Of a stretch of DNA of 7,167 bases, positions 1-6,044 are shown piece by piece. Numbering within the stretch: position 1 is the first letter of the stretch; every line of letters starts with the position of its first letter. The stretch is taken from assembly GCA_015478675.1 (NCBI GenBank), contig JADMIH010000186.1, positions 1-7,167 of the forward strand, written 5' to 3'. The notes beneath the pieces were generated by a model, which did not search any database, had not been told where the DNA came from, and worked only from the letters and a program-made list of their open reading frames with translations. The translations under genes and the position numbers were made by a program. The DNA is from Chloroflexota bacterium (GTDB lineage: Bacteria; Chloroflexota; Chloroflexia; QHBQ01; JADMIH01).

Positions 1-1
1 G

Positions 2-511
2 CAAGGCCGGCGCATCCTCGCCGACCGCTGCCGCGAGCTTGACCTTACCGACCCTGTCGTGGTGGCCCCCGACCAGGGGCGGGTGGGCTGGGCCTTAGAA
101 ATGCGCGAGCGGCTTGGCGGCAACGCAGACCTGGCTATCATCGCCAAACAGCGCCCCACCGCCGACAAAGCCTACGCCGTCGAAATGGTCGGCAACGTGC
201 GTGGCAGAACCGCCCTGCTCATAGACGACATGATAATGACAGGTGGTACACTAATTGCAGCAGCGGAAATGTTATTGAGCAGGGGCGCTCGTGCTGTATA
301 CGCCTGTGCTACCCATGCTGCCTTCGCACCCGAAGCGCAGGACCTCCTTGAGAAGTCGCCCTTCACCAAGGTGTTGGTTAGCGACACAGTGCCGATAAAC
401 GACAACTATCATGAGAATAGCAAGATCGAAGTAATAAGCCTGGCCGCTCTCTTCGCGGAAGCCATTCTGCATATACATGAAGATAGATCGGTGAGCGCGC
501 TCTTCCGGTGA
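2..511 (+). CDS. prs: Ribose-phosphate pyrophosphokinase (PRPP synthetase), C-terminal part, 5' truncated by window edge
   Basis: The enzyme transfers pyrophosphate from ATP to ribose 5-phosphate to make PRPP, the cytoplasmic precursor of nucleotides, histidine, tryptophan and NAD. The frame is open from base 2, giving 169 visible residues, roughly the C-terminal half of a protein usually about 310-320 aa long. Visible signatures are VVVAPD (about residues 19-24 of the fragment), the catalytic-region motif AKQRP with Lys49 and Arg51, the PRPP/ribose-5-phosphate loop LIDDMIMTGGT (73-83), YACATH (100-105), and the family ending SVSALFR. The GTG at 59 is internal and not the start, because homology extends upstream of it. 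Oddity: the loop normally reads DDxIDTxGT, but here Met79 replaces the usual second-motif Asp (archaeal homologues often have Ser there). The next gene starts 82 bp downstream on the same strand. Family assignment is very secure; the 5' end is outside the window. Confidence 0.95.
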   Translation, partial: QGRRILADRCRELDLTDPVVVAPDQGRVGWALEMRERLGGNADLAIIAKQRPTADKAYAVEMVGNVRGRTALLIDDMIMTGGTLIAAAEMLLSRGARAVYACATHAAFAPEAQDLLEKSPFTKVLVSDTVPINDNYHENSKIEVISLAALFAEAILHIHEDRSVSALFR

Positions 512-576
512 GGGTCTTGCACCGGACCAGCAACCGGCCCCAGATGGTCCCGGCCCCTCCGGTCGTTAAAGCTTAG

Positions 577-582
577 TAGGAG
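577..582 (+). promoter_or_regulatory. Ribosome binding site supporting a TTG start
   Basis: TAGGAG lies 11 nt before the TTG codon at 594. This supports TTG as the initiation codon of the CNNM gene. No in-frame ATG occurs early enough to keep the first membrane segment, so the TTG start matters for this annotation. Confidence 0.6.
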
Positions 583-593
583 TATTCCTTATT

Positions 594-1883
594 TTGGAGC
601 CTGACAGTTGGATAGCGCTTTTCCTGGCTCTGCTGTGCCTTCTTCTTATTGCAGTGGATTCCGCGGTTGAAACCGCCCTTACTAATATATCTCGATTGAG
701 GCTGCGCCAACTCCTGGACCGAGGCATACCCCGCGCTCAGGCTATAAGCGACCTGCTCGACAACCCTCAGCGCTTCCCTGCCACCATCCTCTTCGTCAAT
801 ACAGTCTCCTTGCTCGCCGTCGGCTCGCTTGCCCTTTACGCATCACAGGGCTTTATCGAGTGGTGGGCGCACCCGCTGGCGGTGGTTATCGCCGCGCTGA
901 TCGTGCTGATCTTCGGGGTAGCTGTGCCCAAGTCACTGGCGTTACGCAACCCGGAGAGAATGGCGCTGGCGCTTTTTCGCCCCATCAATGTAATCAGGTA
1001 CACCGTCTCGCCTCTCGTGGCGATTGCCTCCACCCTTGCCGCGCCCTTCGTCAACATCATAGGCGGGCGCACCACCCGCGCCGGACTATTCGTGACGCAA
1101 GAGGAGATGAGGATGCTCGTCAACGTGGGCGAGGAAGAAGGAGTAATCCAGCAGGAAGAAGAAGACCTTATTCACTCAATTTTCGAGTTCGGTGACACTG
1201 TAGTGCGCGAAGTGATGGTGCCGCGCCCCTATATTATGGCACTGGAAGAGAGCAGCACCGTAACGCAGGCCGCCGACCTGGCACTGGAGTCGGGTCACAC
1301 ACGCCTTCCTGTTTACAAAGATTCCATAGACACTGTAGTGGGTGTGGCTAACGTCCAGGATATGCTGCGCTCGCTGCGCGCAGGCGGCAATGCGCTGCCC
1401 GTTACAAATGTGATGCGCCCGGTTTACTACGTGCCGGAGACAAAGAAGGTGGACGAGCTACTGCGCGAATTGCAAAAGAGCCGCATGCACCTGGCTATCG
1501 TAGTTGATGAGTACGGCGGCACCGCTGGGTTGGTCACAATCGAAGACTTGCTTGAAGAGATAGTGGGCGAGATACAGGACGAGTATGATATAGAGCCACA
1601 GATGATAGAACAGATAAGCGACAACGAAGTGCGAGTAGACGCCCGTGTGAGCCTTGACGACATCAACCACTTGCTCAACGTCAACTGGGAAGCGGAGGAC
1701 TCGGACACGATTGGCGGCTTTGTCTACGAGCAGCTAGGAAGGATCCCGGAGCCGGGCAACGCCGTGCAGGTAGGTAGCTTTGTGATTAACGTCCTCAGCA
1801 CCGAAGGAGCCAGACTAAAGCAGCTATCAATAGTGCGCCAGCAGCCGATAGCCGAGGGTGAGAACGAAGGAGCGGTAGAGTAA
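594..1883 (+). CDS. CNNM/CorC (HlyC) family membrane protein with CBS pair, probable divalent cation (Mg2+) transporter
   Basis: This is a 429-aa inner-membrane protein of the CNNM/CorC family, formerly called hemolysin-like and linked to Mg2+ (or Co2+) export or homeostasis. An N-terminal DUF21 transmembrane domain spans about residues 5-155, with hydrophobic segments near 5-22, 63-84, 93-112 and 135-156 and the early motif VDSAVETAL (21-29). An acidic linker (about 169-192) is followed by two CBS domains (about 205-325), recognisable by VREVMVPR, HTRLPVY and EYGGTAGLVTIEDLLEEIVGEI. A CorC_HlyC C-terminal domain (about 340-415) contains DTIGGFVYEQLGRIP. The TTG start at 594 is supported by AGGAG upstream. 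Oddity: the GExxPK motif of the third helix reads GVAVPK (108-113), so the usual Glu is Val; some actinobacterial homologues also lack it. The stop is 25 bp before the next gene, suggesting an operon. The family is certain; the substrate is inferred. Confidence 0.93.
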   Translation: MEPDSWIALFLALLCLLLIAVDSAVETALTNISRLRLRQLLDRGIPRAQAISDLLDNPQRFPATILFVNTVSLLAVGSLALYASQGFIEWWAHPLAVVIAALIVLIFGVAVPKSLALRNPERMALALFRPINVIRYTVSPLVAIASTLAAPFVNIIGGRTTRAGLFVTQEEMRMLVNVGEEEGVIQQEEEDLIHSIFEFGDTVVREVMVPRPYIMALEESSTVTQAADLALESGHTRLPVYKDSIDTVVGVANVQDMLRSLRAGGNALPVTNVMRPVYYVPETKKVDELLRELQKSRMHLAIVVDEYGGTAGLVTIEDLLEEIVGEIQDEYDIEPQMIEQISDNEVRVDARVSLDDINHLLNVNWEAEDSDTIGGFVYEQLGRIPEPGNAVQVGSFVINVLSTEGARLKQLSIVRQQPIAEGENEGAVE

Positions 1884-1908
1884 GCCTCTATCCAGCTAGG
1901 ATTTTCAC

Positions 1909-2346
1909 ATGCGTGGACTTGAATTGGTATGGGGTGTGACCTGGCGTATGACCATCTGGGGACTAGCCGGCGGTGCGCTCCTCGGGATTGTTTATGGTGG
2001 TCTCTTCGGAGGCGGCTTTGGGGCCTTGACTGGCGTGATCTTCGGTGGCCTTTTAGGCATTGTGCTGGGGTTGCTTGACGGAGTTGTGCTTGCTGCAATT
2101 ACATATGCATCACCAACTTCGCAAACCGGCTCGGCACGTCGCCATGCGGTTACGCTTACTGTTAGCACCGTAATAGCTGGTTTCGGTACTCTTTTGGGTA
2201 GTATCTTCCTTGGCCTCTCCTATCATCTCTCGGAGGTGCTGCCGTGGGTCGTCTTCACTGCTATGCCTGTGCTACTGGCTATGAGCGCGGCTCGGTTCGC
2301 CACTGATAAAGTAGCGGCGTGGGTAGAGAAAATCGAGGTTTTATGA
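1909..2346 (+). CDS. Small glycine-rich integral membrane protein, function unknown
   Basis: This 145-aa protein is not recognised as any named family. It has an N-terminal hydrophobic stretch (about 14-66) made almost entirely of Gly, Leu, Ile and Val, with many GxxxG-like spacings typical of tightly packed helices and probably two membrane passes. A short polar segment (about 69-80) contains ARRH. Two further helices (about 83-104 and 111-128) follow, then a charged tail rich in Lys and Glu. Four passes are the simplest model. The ATG at 1909 has CTAGGA 7 nt upstream, and the gene begins only 25 bp after the CNNM stop. Its end overlaps the start of cdd (ATGA), so the three are very likely co-transcribed and cdd may be translationally coupled. 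A link to the transporter is possible from position alone. Coding status is well supported; function is unknown. Confidence 0.8.
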   Translation: MRGLELVWGVTWRMTIWGLAGGALLGIVYGGLFGGGFGALTGVIFGGLLGIVLGLLDGVVLAAITYASPTSQTGSARRHAVTLTVSTVIAGFGTLLGSIFLGLSYHLSEVLPWVVFTAMPVLLAMSAARFATDKVAAWVEKIEVL

Positions 2347-2786
2347 TGCACACATCTGACCACGCGCCCGCAAGCGCAGAGTACGCAGAGCTTATAACCG
2401 CCGCAGCCGAGGCGCGACGTAACGCGTACGTGCCGTACTCGCATTTCAGAGTAGGAGCTGCGCTCCTGGCAAAGAGCGGCAAAATGTACACGGGGTGCAA
2501 CGTGGAAAACATTTCCTACACTCCCACCATGTGCGCTGAAAGAGTAGCTCTCGGCTCCGCGATAGCAGCCGGAGAGGAGCCTGGCAGCTTTGAGGCGATA
2601 GCTGTGGTGGGTGACGACCCGGACCCTTCCACGCCATGTGGCGTCTGCCGGCAGATACTGGCCGAGCTGGCTCCCGGCTGCCTTGTGATTATCTCTGCCG
2701 CTCCCGAAAGGGGAAGAGGTATGTTGGTCCTCACAATTGAAGAGCTGCTGCCCTATGGCTTCACCTTCCAGACAGAGCGCGACTAA
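2343..2786 (+). CDS. cdd: Cytidine deaminase (homotetrameric, zinc-dependent)
   Basis: The enzyme hydrolyses cytidine and deoxycytidine to uridine and deoxyuridine in pyrimidine salvage, in the cytoplasm. The 147-aa product has the length of the small tetrameric class. Visible signatures are YVPYSHFRVGAAL (29-41), the ribose-binding NVEN (53-56), the zinc/catalytic motif MCAERVAL with Cys64 and proton-shuttle Glu66, and PCGVCRQ with zinc ligands Cys99 and Cys102. LLPYGF near the C-terminus is also typical. Two adjacent ATGs (2343 and 2346) are possible starts: the first overlaps the upstream TGA as ATGA, while the second sits 7 nt after GAGG (2335-2338), so the true protein may be one residue shorter. 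A GTG at 2319 would also keep the frame open but lies deep inside the previous gene. All catalytic residues are present, so activity is expected. Confidence 0.97.
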   Translation: MMHTSDHAPASAEYAELITAAAEARRNAYVPYSHFRVGAALLAKSGKMYTGCNVENISYTPTMCAERVALGSAIAAGEEPGSFEAIAVVGDDPDPSTPCGVCRQILAELAPGCLVIISAAPERGRGMLVLTIEELLPYGFTFQTERD

Positions 2787-2795
2787 TGCGTATCG

Positions 2796-2816
2796 AACAC
2801 TCAGCACTCAGTTCTC
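2796..2816. repeat. Degenerate 7-bp tandem repeat, three units
   Basis: Three consecutive heptads, AACACTC, AGCACTC and AGTTCTC, lie in the 54-bp gap between cdd and birA; the first two contain a perfect CACTCAG duplication at 2798-2811. The unit pattern resembles the heptads inside birA (3192-3212). The last unit abuts the Shine-Dalgarno region of birA. Confidence 0.55.
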
Positions 2817-2818
2817 CT

Positions 2819-2825
2819 GAGGAGG
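2819..2825 (+). promoter_or_regulatory. Strong Shine-Dalgarno motif at unusually long spacing
   Basis: GAGGAGG is a near-perfect anti-16S match, but it ends 15 nt before the birA ATG at 2841, longer than the usual 5-10 nt. No ATG, GTG or TTG in the birA frame lies closer, so ATG 2841 stays the best start and initiation may be weaker than the motif suggests. Confidence 0.5.
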
Positions 2826-2840
2826 CAACGACCCCGATCG

Positions 2841-3677
2841 ATGGACGTTTACAATGCTGAAGTGGTGCGCGCCTCTCTAACCACTATAATTATAGGCCGC
2901 CAACTGGAGACGTACGAGCAGGTCGGCTCAACGAACGACCTTGTGCGAGAAGCGGGCAGGCGTGGCGCGCCCGAAGGGCTTGTTATTCTCGCCGAGGAGC
3001 AAGTCGCCGGGCGAGGTCGCCTGGGCCGAGTGTGGAGCGCGCCTCCCTGCTGCTGTATTCTCTCTTCAATACTACTGCGCCCGCGATTTTCTCCAGAGCA
3101 CGCCTTCTACCTGACAATCGCCGCCTCCCTGGCTATTTACCGTGCGTGTGCGGTGCTCCTCGCCGAGAGCAAGAGCTCTCGATGCAGACCTGATTCTCAA
3201 CTCTCAACCCCCGCAATAAAGTGGCCCAATGACGTCCTCATCGGGGGGCGCAAAGTATCTGGCGTGCTCTGTGAGAGTGAGTTCAGCGGCGGCGCCTGGG
3301 CTTTCTCGATTGTGGGCTTCGGCATCAACGTAAATCTGGGGCCTGAGCAGCTTGGCGGCTTGCAAGCAACCGCCACGTCGCTTTCAATAGAGCTTGGCAG
3401 CGCGGTGAGCAGGGTGGGGCTGCTGTCGCGGGTGCTCAGCGAATTCGAGAGCCTCTATCTGCTACTGCAAAACGGGCAGCTTGAGGTTGTACATCGCCAG
3501 TGGGTTGCCGCCCTCGAAACGATAGGAAAGCGCGTATCTGTGCAAGAGCCGGGTGGCGCCATCACGGGGCAGGCTCTGCGCGTAGATAGCGATGGCGCTC
3601 TGGTGGTAAGAGCAGATAATGGCAAAGAGAAACGTGTGATTGCGGGCGACGTGCTGCCGGGCGCAAGCGAGACGTGA
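2841..3677 (+). CDS. birA: Biotin-[acetyl-CoA-carboxylase] ligase, monofunctional (no DNA-binding domain)
   Basis: This cytoplasmic enzyme activates biotin to biotinyl-AMP and attaches it to a lysine of biotin carboxyl carrier protein. The 278-aa product begins directly with the catalytic domain: QVGSTND (27-33), the biotinyl-AMP loop GRGRLGRVW (57-65), the catalytic-lysine motif KWPND (127-131), GGRKVSGVLCE (135-145) and GFGINVN (159-165). A C-terminal SH3-like domain spans about 228-278. The N-terminal helix-turn-helix of E. coli BirA is absent, so it should not act as a repressor. Oddities: a stretch of about 15 residues before KWPND (about 108-124) is longer than usual and partly encoded by period-7 repeats; and PPCCCILS (68-75) has three consecutive Cys where homologues usually have Gly-rich residues. 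It lies 54 bp after cdd and converges on the PAP2 gene with a 25-bp gap. Confidence 0.95.
   Translation: MDVYNAEVVRASLTTIIIGRQLETYEQVGSTNDLVREAGRRGAPEGLVILAEEQVAGRGRLGRVWSAPPCCCILSSILLRPRFSPEHAFYLTIAASLAIYRACAVLLAESKSSRCRPDSQLSTPAIKWPNDVLIGGRKVSGVLCESEFSGGAWAFSIVGFGINVNLGPEQLGGLQATATSLSIELGSAVSRVGLLSRVLSEFESLYLLLQNGQLEVVHRQWVAALETIGKRVSVQEPGGAITGQALRVDSDGALVVRADNGKEKRVIAGDVLPGASET
3192..3212. repeat. Degenerate 7-bp tandem repeat inside birA, in frame
   Basis: Three heptads, GATTCTC, AACTCTC and AACCCCC, with a perfect TCTCAAC duplication at 3195-3208, form 21 bp, exactly seven codons (residues 118-124, DSQLSTP). This falls in a linker that looks expanded relative to other biotin ligases. 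Just upstream, GAGAGC-AAGA-GCTCTC (3165-3180) is a perfect 6-bp inverted repeat. Confidence 0.55.
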
Positions 3678-3702
3678 GGCTACCCATCATCTTTCGCTCA
3701 GC

Positions 3703-4479
3703 CTATGGAGCACCAGCTTTCGGCTGTGGGGCTTTAGGGTGGCGGCGGAGCCAGAGGCGGTATAGCTCCACCACCACAAGAAGATATGCGAAGCCGAGAG
3801 CATAGCCTGCCAGAGCATCCGACGCCCAGTGCTGGCCCATGTAAACCCGCGATGGGCCGACAAGCAAAATGAGCAGAGCAGTCACAACCAGTATCACCCA
3901 CCTGATCACGCTGCGGCGCGACAGGAGGGTATAAGCCAGATAGAATATAAAACCGTAGAGGGTAACATAGCCTGTAACGTGGCCGCTCGGAAAAGAAGGG
4001 CTGGTCAGGGGGGCGTAGATATTCGCGAAGTTAGGAGTGGGGCGAGGACGGTCAACGAAACCCTTAATGATCTCCGCTGTGAGGCCCCCCGCGCCCGCGA
4101 TGATCGTGAAAACCATCTCTGTACGCCAGCGCAGAGCGAACATAAAGAGCACTATCGCCGCAGCAATCATCCAGTTGTATGGCGCAAAGCCAGGGTAACT
4201 GATCCCTACCAGTAACGGCCCCAGGGCTTGTGGAAGCTCCTGTATCTCATGGGTCAGGCCGATATCGAAGTTAGTAGGTTGCAGGTCCGCCCGGATGACG
4301 ACAAATGCCAGGAATATGAAGATGGCTGTGAGGAGAGCTATAGCCACGAGGATTTCGCTGCCCCGCAGGAGGGCGACAAAGCTCCCAGGGTGCCAGAAAG
4401 AGCGCTTGACCGGAGCAGGAAGAGCAGGGCTTGGTGCGCTCTGGGGTCCCTCGCTCCCCACAGCAGGTGGGTTCGACAT
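3703..4479 (-). CDS. PAP2 superfamily (type 2 phosphatidic acid phosphatase) membrane phosphatase
   Basis: This is an integral-membrane phosphatase acting on lipid phosphates such as undecaprenyl pyrophosphate, phosphatidic acid or phosphatidylglycerol phosphate; which one cannot be told from sequence. All three signature motifs are intact. Numbering from the ATG at 4479 (258 aa), they are K-x6-RP at 139-147 (KGFVDRPRP), PSGH at 164-167, and SR-x5-H-x3-D at 210-221 with catalytic His217 and Asp221. About six hydrophobic helices are visible, with the first near residues 41-62 after a Pro/Ser-rich cytoplasmic N-terminus. I chose ATG 4479 because AAAGAG lies just upstream. A GTG at 4518 would add 13 residues but has no ribosome binding site. 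The gene converges with birA and is divergent from the oxidoreductase gene. Catalytic competence is expected. Confidence 0.92.
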   Translation of the reverse strand: MSNPPAVGSEGPQSAPSPALPAPVKRSFWHPGSFVALLRGSEILVAIALLTAIFIFLAFVVIRADLQPTNFDIGLTHEIQELPQALGPLLVGISYPGFAPYNWMIAAAIVLFMFALRWRTEMVFTIIAGAGGLTAEIIKGFVDRPRPTPNFANIYAPLTSPSFPSGHVTGYVTLYGFIFYLAYTLLSRRSVIRWVILVVTALLILLVGPSRVYMGQHWASDALAGYALGFAYLLVVVELYRLWLRRHPKAPQPKAGAP

Positions 4480-4650
4480 GACGCTCTTTACGGCAAGATG
4501 TATGCCTACGCTATGCACGACGCGCTACGGCGCATTGAACCGCTGGGGGGCTGCCTGGCATGTGGTTTGCTCTCTCGTAGACTGTGGCGGCATGCCCGCT
4601 ATTTGCCGGTCGCGCCGAAAAGCAATAACCAAAAACAGAGGTAACTCACA
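4480..4650. other. Divergent intergenic region between PAP2 phosphatase and F420-dependent oxidoreductase genes
   Basis: This 171-bp segment must hold the promoters or leaders of both divergent genes. The only site seen with confidence is AGAGGT (4637-4642), 8 nt before the ATG at 4651. No convincing -35/-10 pair, operator palindrome or riboswitch was recognised. Open frames crossing it lack ribosome binding sites and protein-like composition. Confidence 0.5.
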
Positions 4651-5685
4651 ATGAACAACACCGGACAAAATGGCGGAACTTCCAGGGGCAGCGCTACGAT
4701 AGGCTTTGTGCTGTCGCAAGAACAGTTTCCTGTGCCCGAATTGATTGACCTCGGCACGGCAGCGGCGCAGGCTGGCTTTGGCGCAGTCTGGGCTAGCGAC
4801 CACTTCCAGCCCTGGCAGGACAACGAAGGTCATGCAGGGCTTGCATGGGTGACGCTTGCCGCTTTGGGCCAACGTGCCTCGCGGCTCCTCATGGGCACAG
4901 GCGTTACCTGCCCTACATACCGCTACCGGCCTGCCATCGTCGCGGAGGCCTTTGCTTCGCTCGGCATCCTATATCCAGAGCGCGTTTTCCTCGGCGTAGG
5001 CACCGGAGAGGCGCTGAACGAGCTGGCCGCGGGCGGCGGTTGGGGCGACTATAAAGAACGTGCGGCGCGACTGGTGGAGGCGGTAGAAGTTATACGCAAG
5101 CTCTGGTCTGGCGACGTCGTAAACCATAGAGGCGACTACTATCAGGTGGAGACTGCCAAGCTCTACGATGTGCCTTCGCCGCCTGTCCCGATTTACATCG
5201 CAGCCTCCGGGCCGCAGAGCCTGCGTCTGGCGGGTAAGCATGGAGATGGCCTGATTACCGACGCGGCCACTGTGATGCAGCCCAAGCTTATGCAGGCTTT
5301 TGAGGAGGGCGCTCGTTCCGCAGGCAAGGACCCCAAAAGTATGCCGATCCTGGTAGAACAGTGGGTAGTGGTTGGGGATGAGCAGGAGGCTGAAAAGTGG
5401 GCGCCGTTGTGGCAGTTCATACCCAAAGCATGGGAGCTATATGTGGATGATCCAGACCCGCGCGACATACAGGCCCGCGCTCAGAAGGAGGTCCTTCTCA
5501 AAGATGTTTATGCAAAATGGCAGGTAAGCAGCGACCCTCAGAAGCACGCCTCCGAAATCCAGAAGTTGATAGACAACGGCGTCAGCCATATCTTCGTCCA
5601 CTCTCCCCAGGGCGACCAGCAAAGCGTGATCAACTTCTTCGGCCAGAAGGTACTGCCTCTGATAAAAGGGGAAACACCCGCTTGA
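4651..5685 (+). CDS. LLM-class F420-dependent oxidoreductase, glucose-6-phosphate dehydrogenase (FGD-like) family
   Basis: This is a 344-aa TIM-barrel enzyme of the luciferase-like monooxygenase superfamily that uses coenzyme F420, in the cytoplasm. It is collinear with mycobacterial FGD1: SDHFQPW at 49-55 matches FGD1 Asp39-His40-Trp44 (Asp50, catalytic His51, Trp55). RVFLGVGTGEALNE (111-124) carries Glu120, equivalent to the FGD1 catalytic acid Glu109, and GDYYQVETAKLYDVP and PIYIAASGP are also typical. The phosphate-binding end differs: the loop holding FGD1 Lys198 is shortened here (GDGLITDAATV, 198-208) and FGD1 Arg283 is replaced by Lys289. Hydride transfer to F420 is therefore likely, but glucose 6-phosphate as substrate is uncertain; another alcohol or sugar is possible. 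The ATG has AGAGGT 8 nt upstream. It is followed after 72 bp by a small interrupted gene on the same strand. Confidence 0.9.
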   Translation: MNNTGQNGGTSRGSATIGFVLSQEQFPVPELIDLGTAAAQAGFGAVWASDHFQPWQDNEGHAGLAWVTLAALGQRASRLLMGTGVTCPTYRYRPAIVAEAFASLGILYPERVFLGVGTGEALNELAAGGGWGDYKERAARLVEAVEVIRKLWSGDVVNHRGDYYQVETAKLYDVPSPPVPIYIAASGPQSLRLAGKHGDGLITDAATVMQPKLMQAFEEGARSAGKDPKSMPILVEQWVVVGDEQEAEKWAPLWQFIPKAWELYVDDPDPRDIQARAQKEVLLKDVYAKWQVSSDPQKHASEIQKLIDNGVSHIFVHSPQGDQQSVINFFGQKVLPLIKGETPA

Positions 5686-5699
5686 GCCTGTCAGACTAC

Positions 5700-5716
5700 C
5701 AGGTATAGCTTACCTG
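5700..5716 (+). other. Small hairpin downstream of the oxidoreductase gene
   Basis: CAGGTA (5700-5705) and TACCTG (5711-5716) are perfect complements around a 5-nt loop, 15 bp after the oxidoreductase stop. There is no following T-run, so this is not a canonical terminator; it may be an RNA 3'-end stabilising structure or chance. Confidence 0.3.
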
Positions 5717-5757
5717 AAGAGGGGCAATATAGATCGAAGCGAAAGGAGAAGCTCGTT

Positions 5758-6011
5758 ATGGGACGCCAGCATAAGAAGGAAGCTATTCACGATGAGGACA
5801 AAGGGCACGAAGAGCGCGGTCGCGAGGGGCACCCCTCCTTCGGCCTTCCGGCTACGCGGGATTATGAATTAGTTCCCGCAACTCGGAATTATCAATTATC
5901 AATTACGATTTCGTCTCCCCATTCATAATTACTAATTAATAATTCATAATCCCGCGTAGCCGGAAGGCCGAAGGAGGTGGAGGTGGCAGTCACGGTGGAG
6001 GACATAGCTAA
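5758..6011 (+). pseudogene. Small His/Gly-rich protein gene apparently interrupted by an inverted-repeat element
   Basis: A strong ribosome binding site (AAGGAG, 5743-5748) lies 9 nt before the ATG at 5758. The first 25 codons encode a very polar, charged, His-containing sequence starting MGRQHKKEAIHDEDKG. The frame then runs straight into the inverted-repeat element and stops within it at 5926-5928 (TAA), giving a 56-aa product. Beyond the element, in another frame, bases 5973-6011 read GGGGGSHGGGHS and a TAA, a composition that fits a Gly/His-rich tail of the same protein. I infer an original gene of roughly 37-40 codons split by insertion, with the frame shifted by two bases. Alternatively the 56-aa ORF is the real gene and the tail is coincidence, or the ORF is chance. 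I recognise no family; metal binding is suggested only by the histidines. Confidence 0.45.
5834..5977. repeat. 144-bp inverted-repeat element (MITE-like hairpin) with perfect 38-bp arms
   Basis: Bases 5834-5871 and 5940-5977 are perfect 38-bp reverse complements flanking a 68-bp AT-rich spacer, so transcript from either strand could fold into a long hairpin. The outer half of each arm is GC-rich (CCTTCGGCCTTCCGGCTACG), the inner half AT-rich. The spacer contains period-7 units: AATTATC twice then AATTACG (5887-5907), and AATTACT, AATTAAT, AATTCAT (5927-5947, running into the right arm). There is no transposase and no clear target-site duplication at the arm ends. The arrangement fits a non-autonomous mobile element or a dispersed intergenic repeat. 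It lies between convergent genes and could also hinder read-through, although no T-run follows the arms. Confidence 0.85.
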
Positions 6012-6044
6012 TTGCCCTACCTTTCAAGCAGAGGAGGGTCTACC

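Noticed and set aside
524..550. Possible terminator hairpin GGACCA...TGGTCC after prs
   Set aside because: The loop is 15 nt long and no T-run follows, so it does not support termination between prs and the CNNM gene.
3676..3702. Bidirectional terminator between birA and the PAP2 gene
   Set aside because: Only a 5-bp AGGCT/AGCCT match with a long loop and no T-run was seen.
4480..4518. N-terminal extension of the PAP2 protein from GTG 4518
   Set aside because: There is no ribosome binding site before the GTG, whereas ATG 4479 has AAAGAG just upstream.
3829..4654. Long open frames on the + strand opposite and beyond the PAP2 gene
   Set aside because: They are mostly antisense shadows of a gene with all three PAP2 motifs, are rich in Arg and His, and lack ribosome binding sites.
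5887..5947. CRISPR-like array in the AT-rich repeats
   Set aside because: The repeat units are only 7 bp and contiguous, with no spacers and no cas genes.
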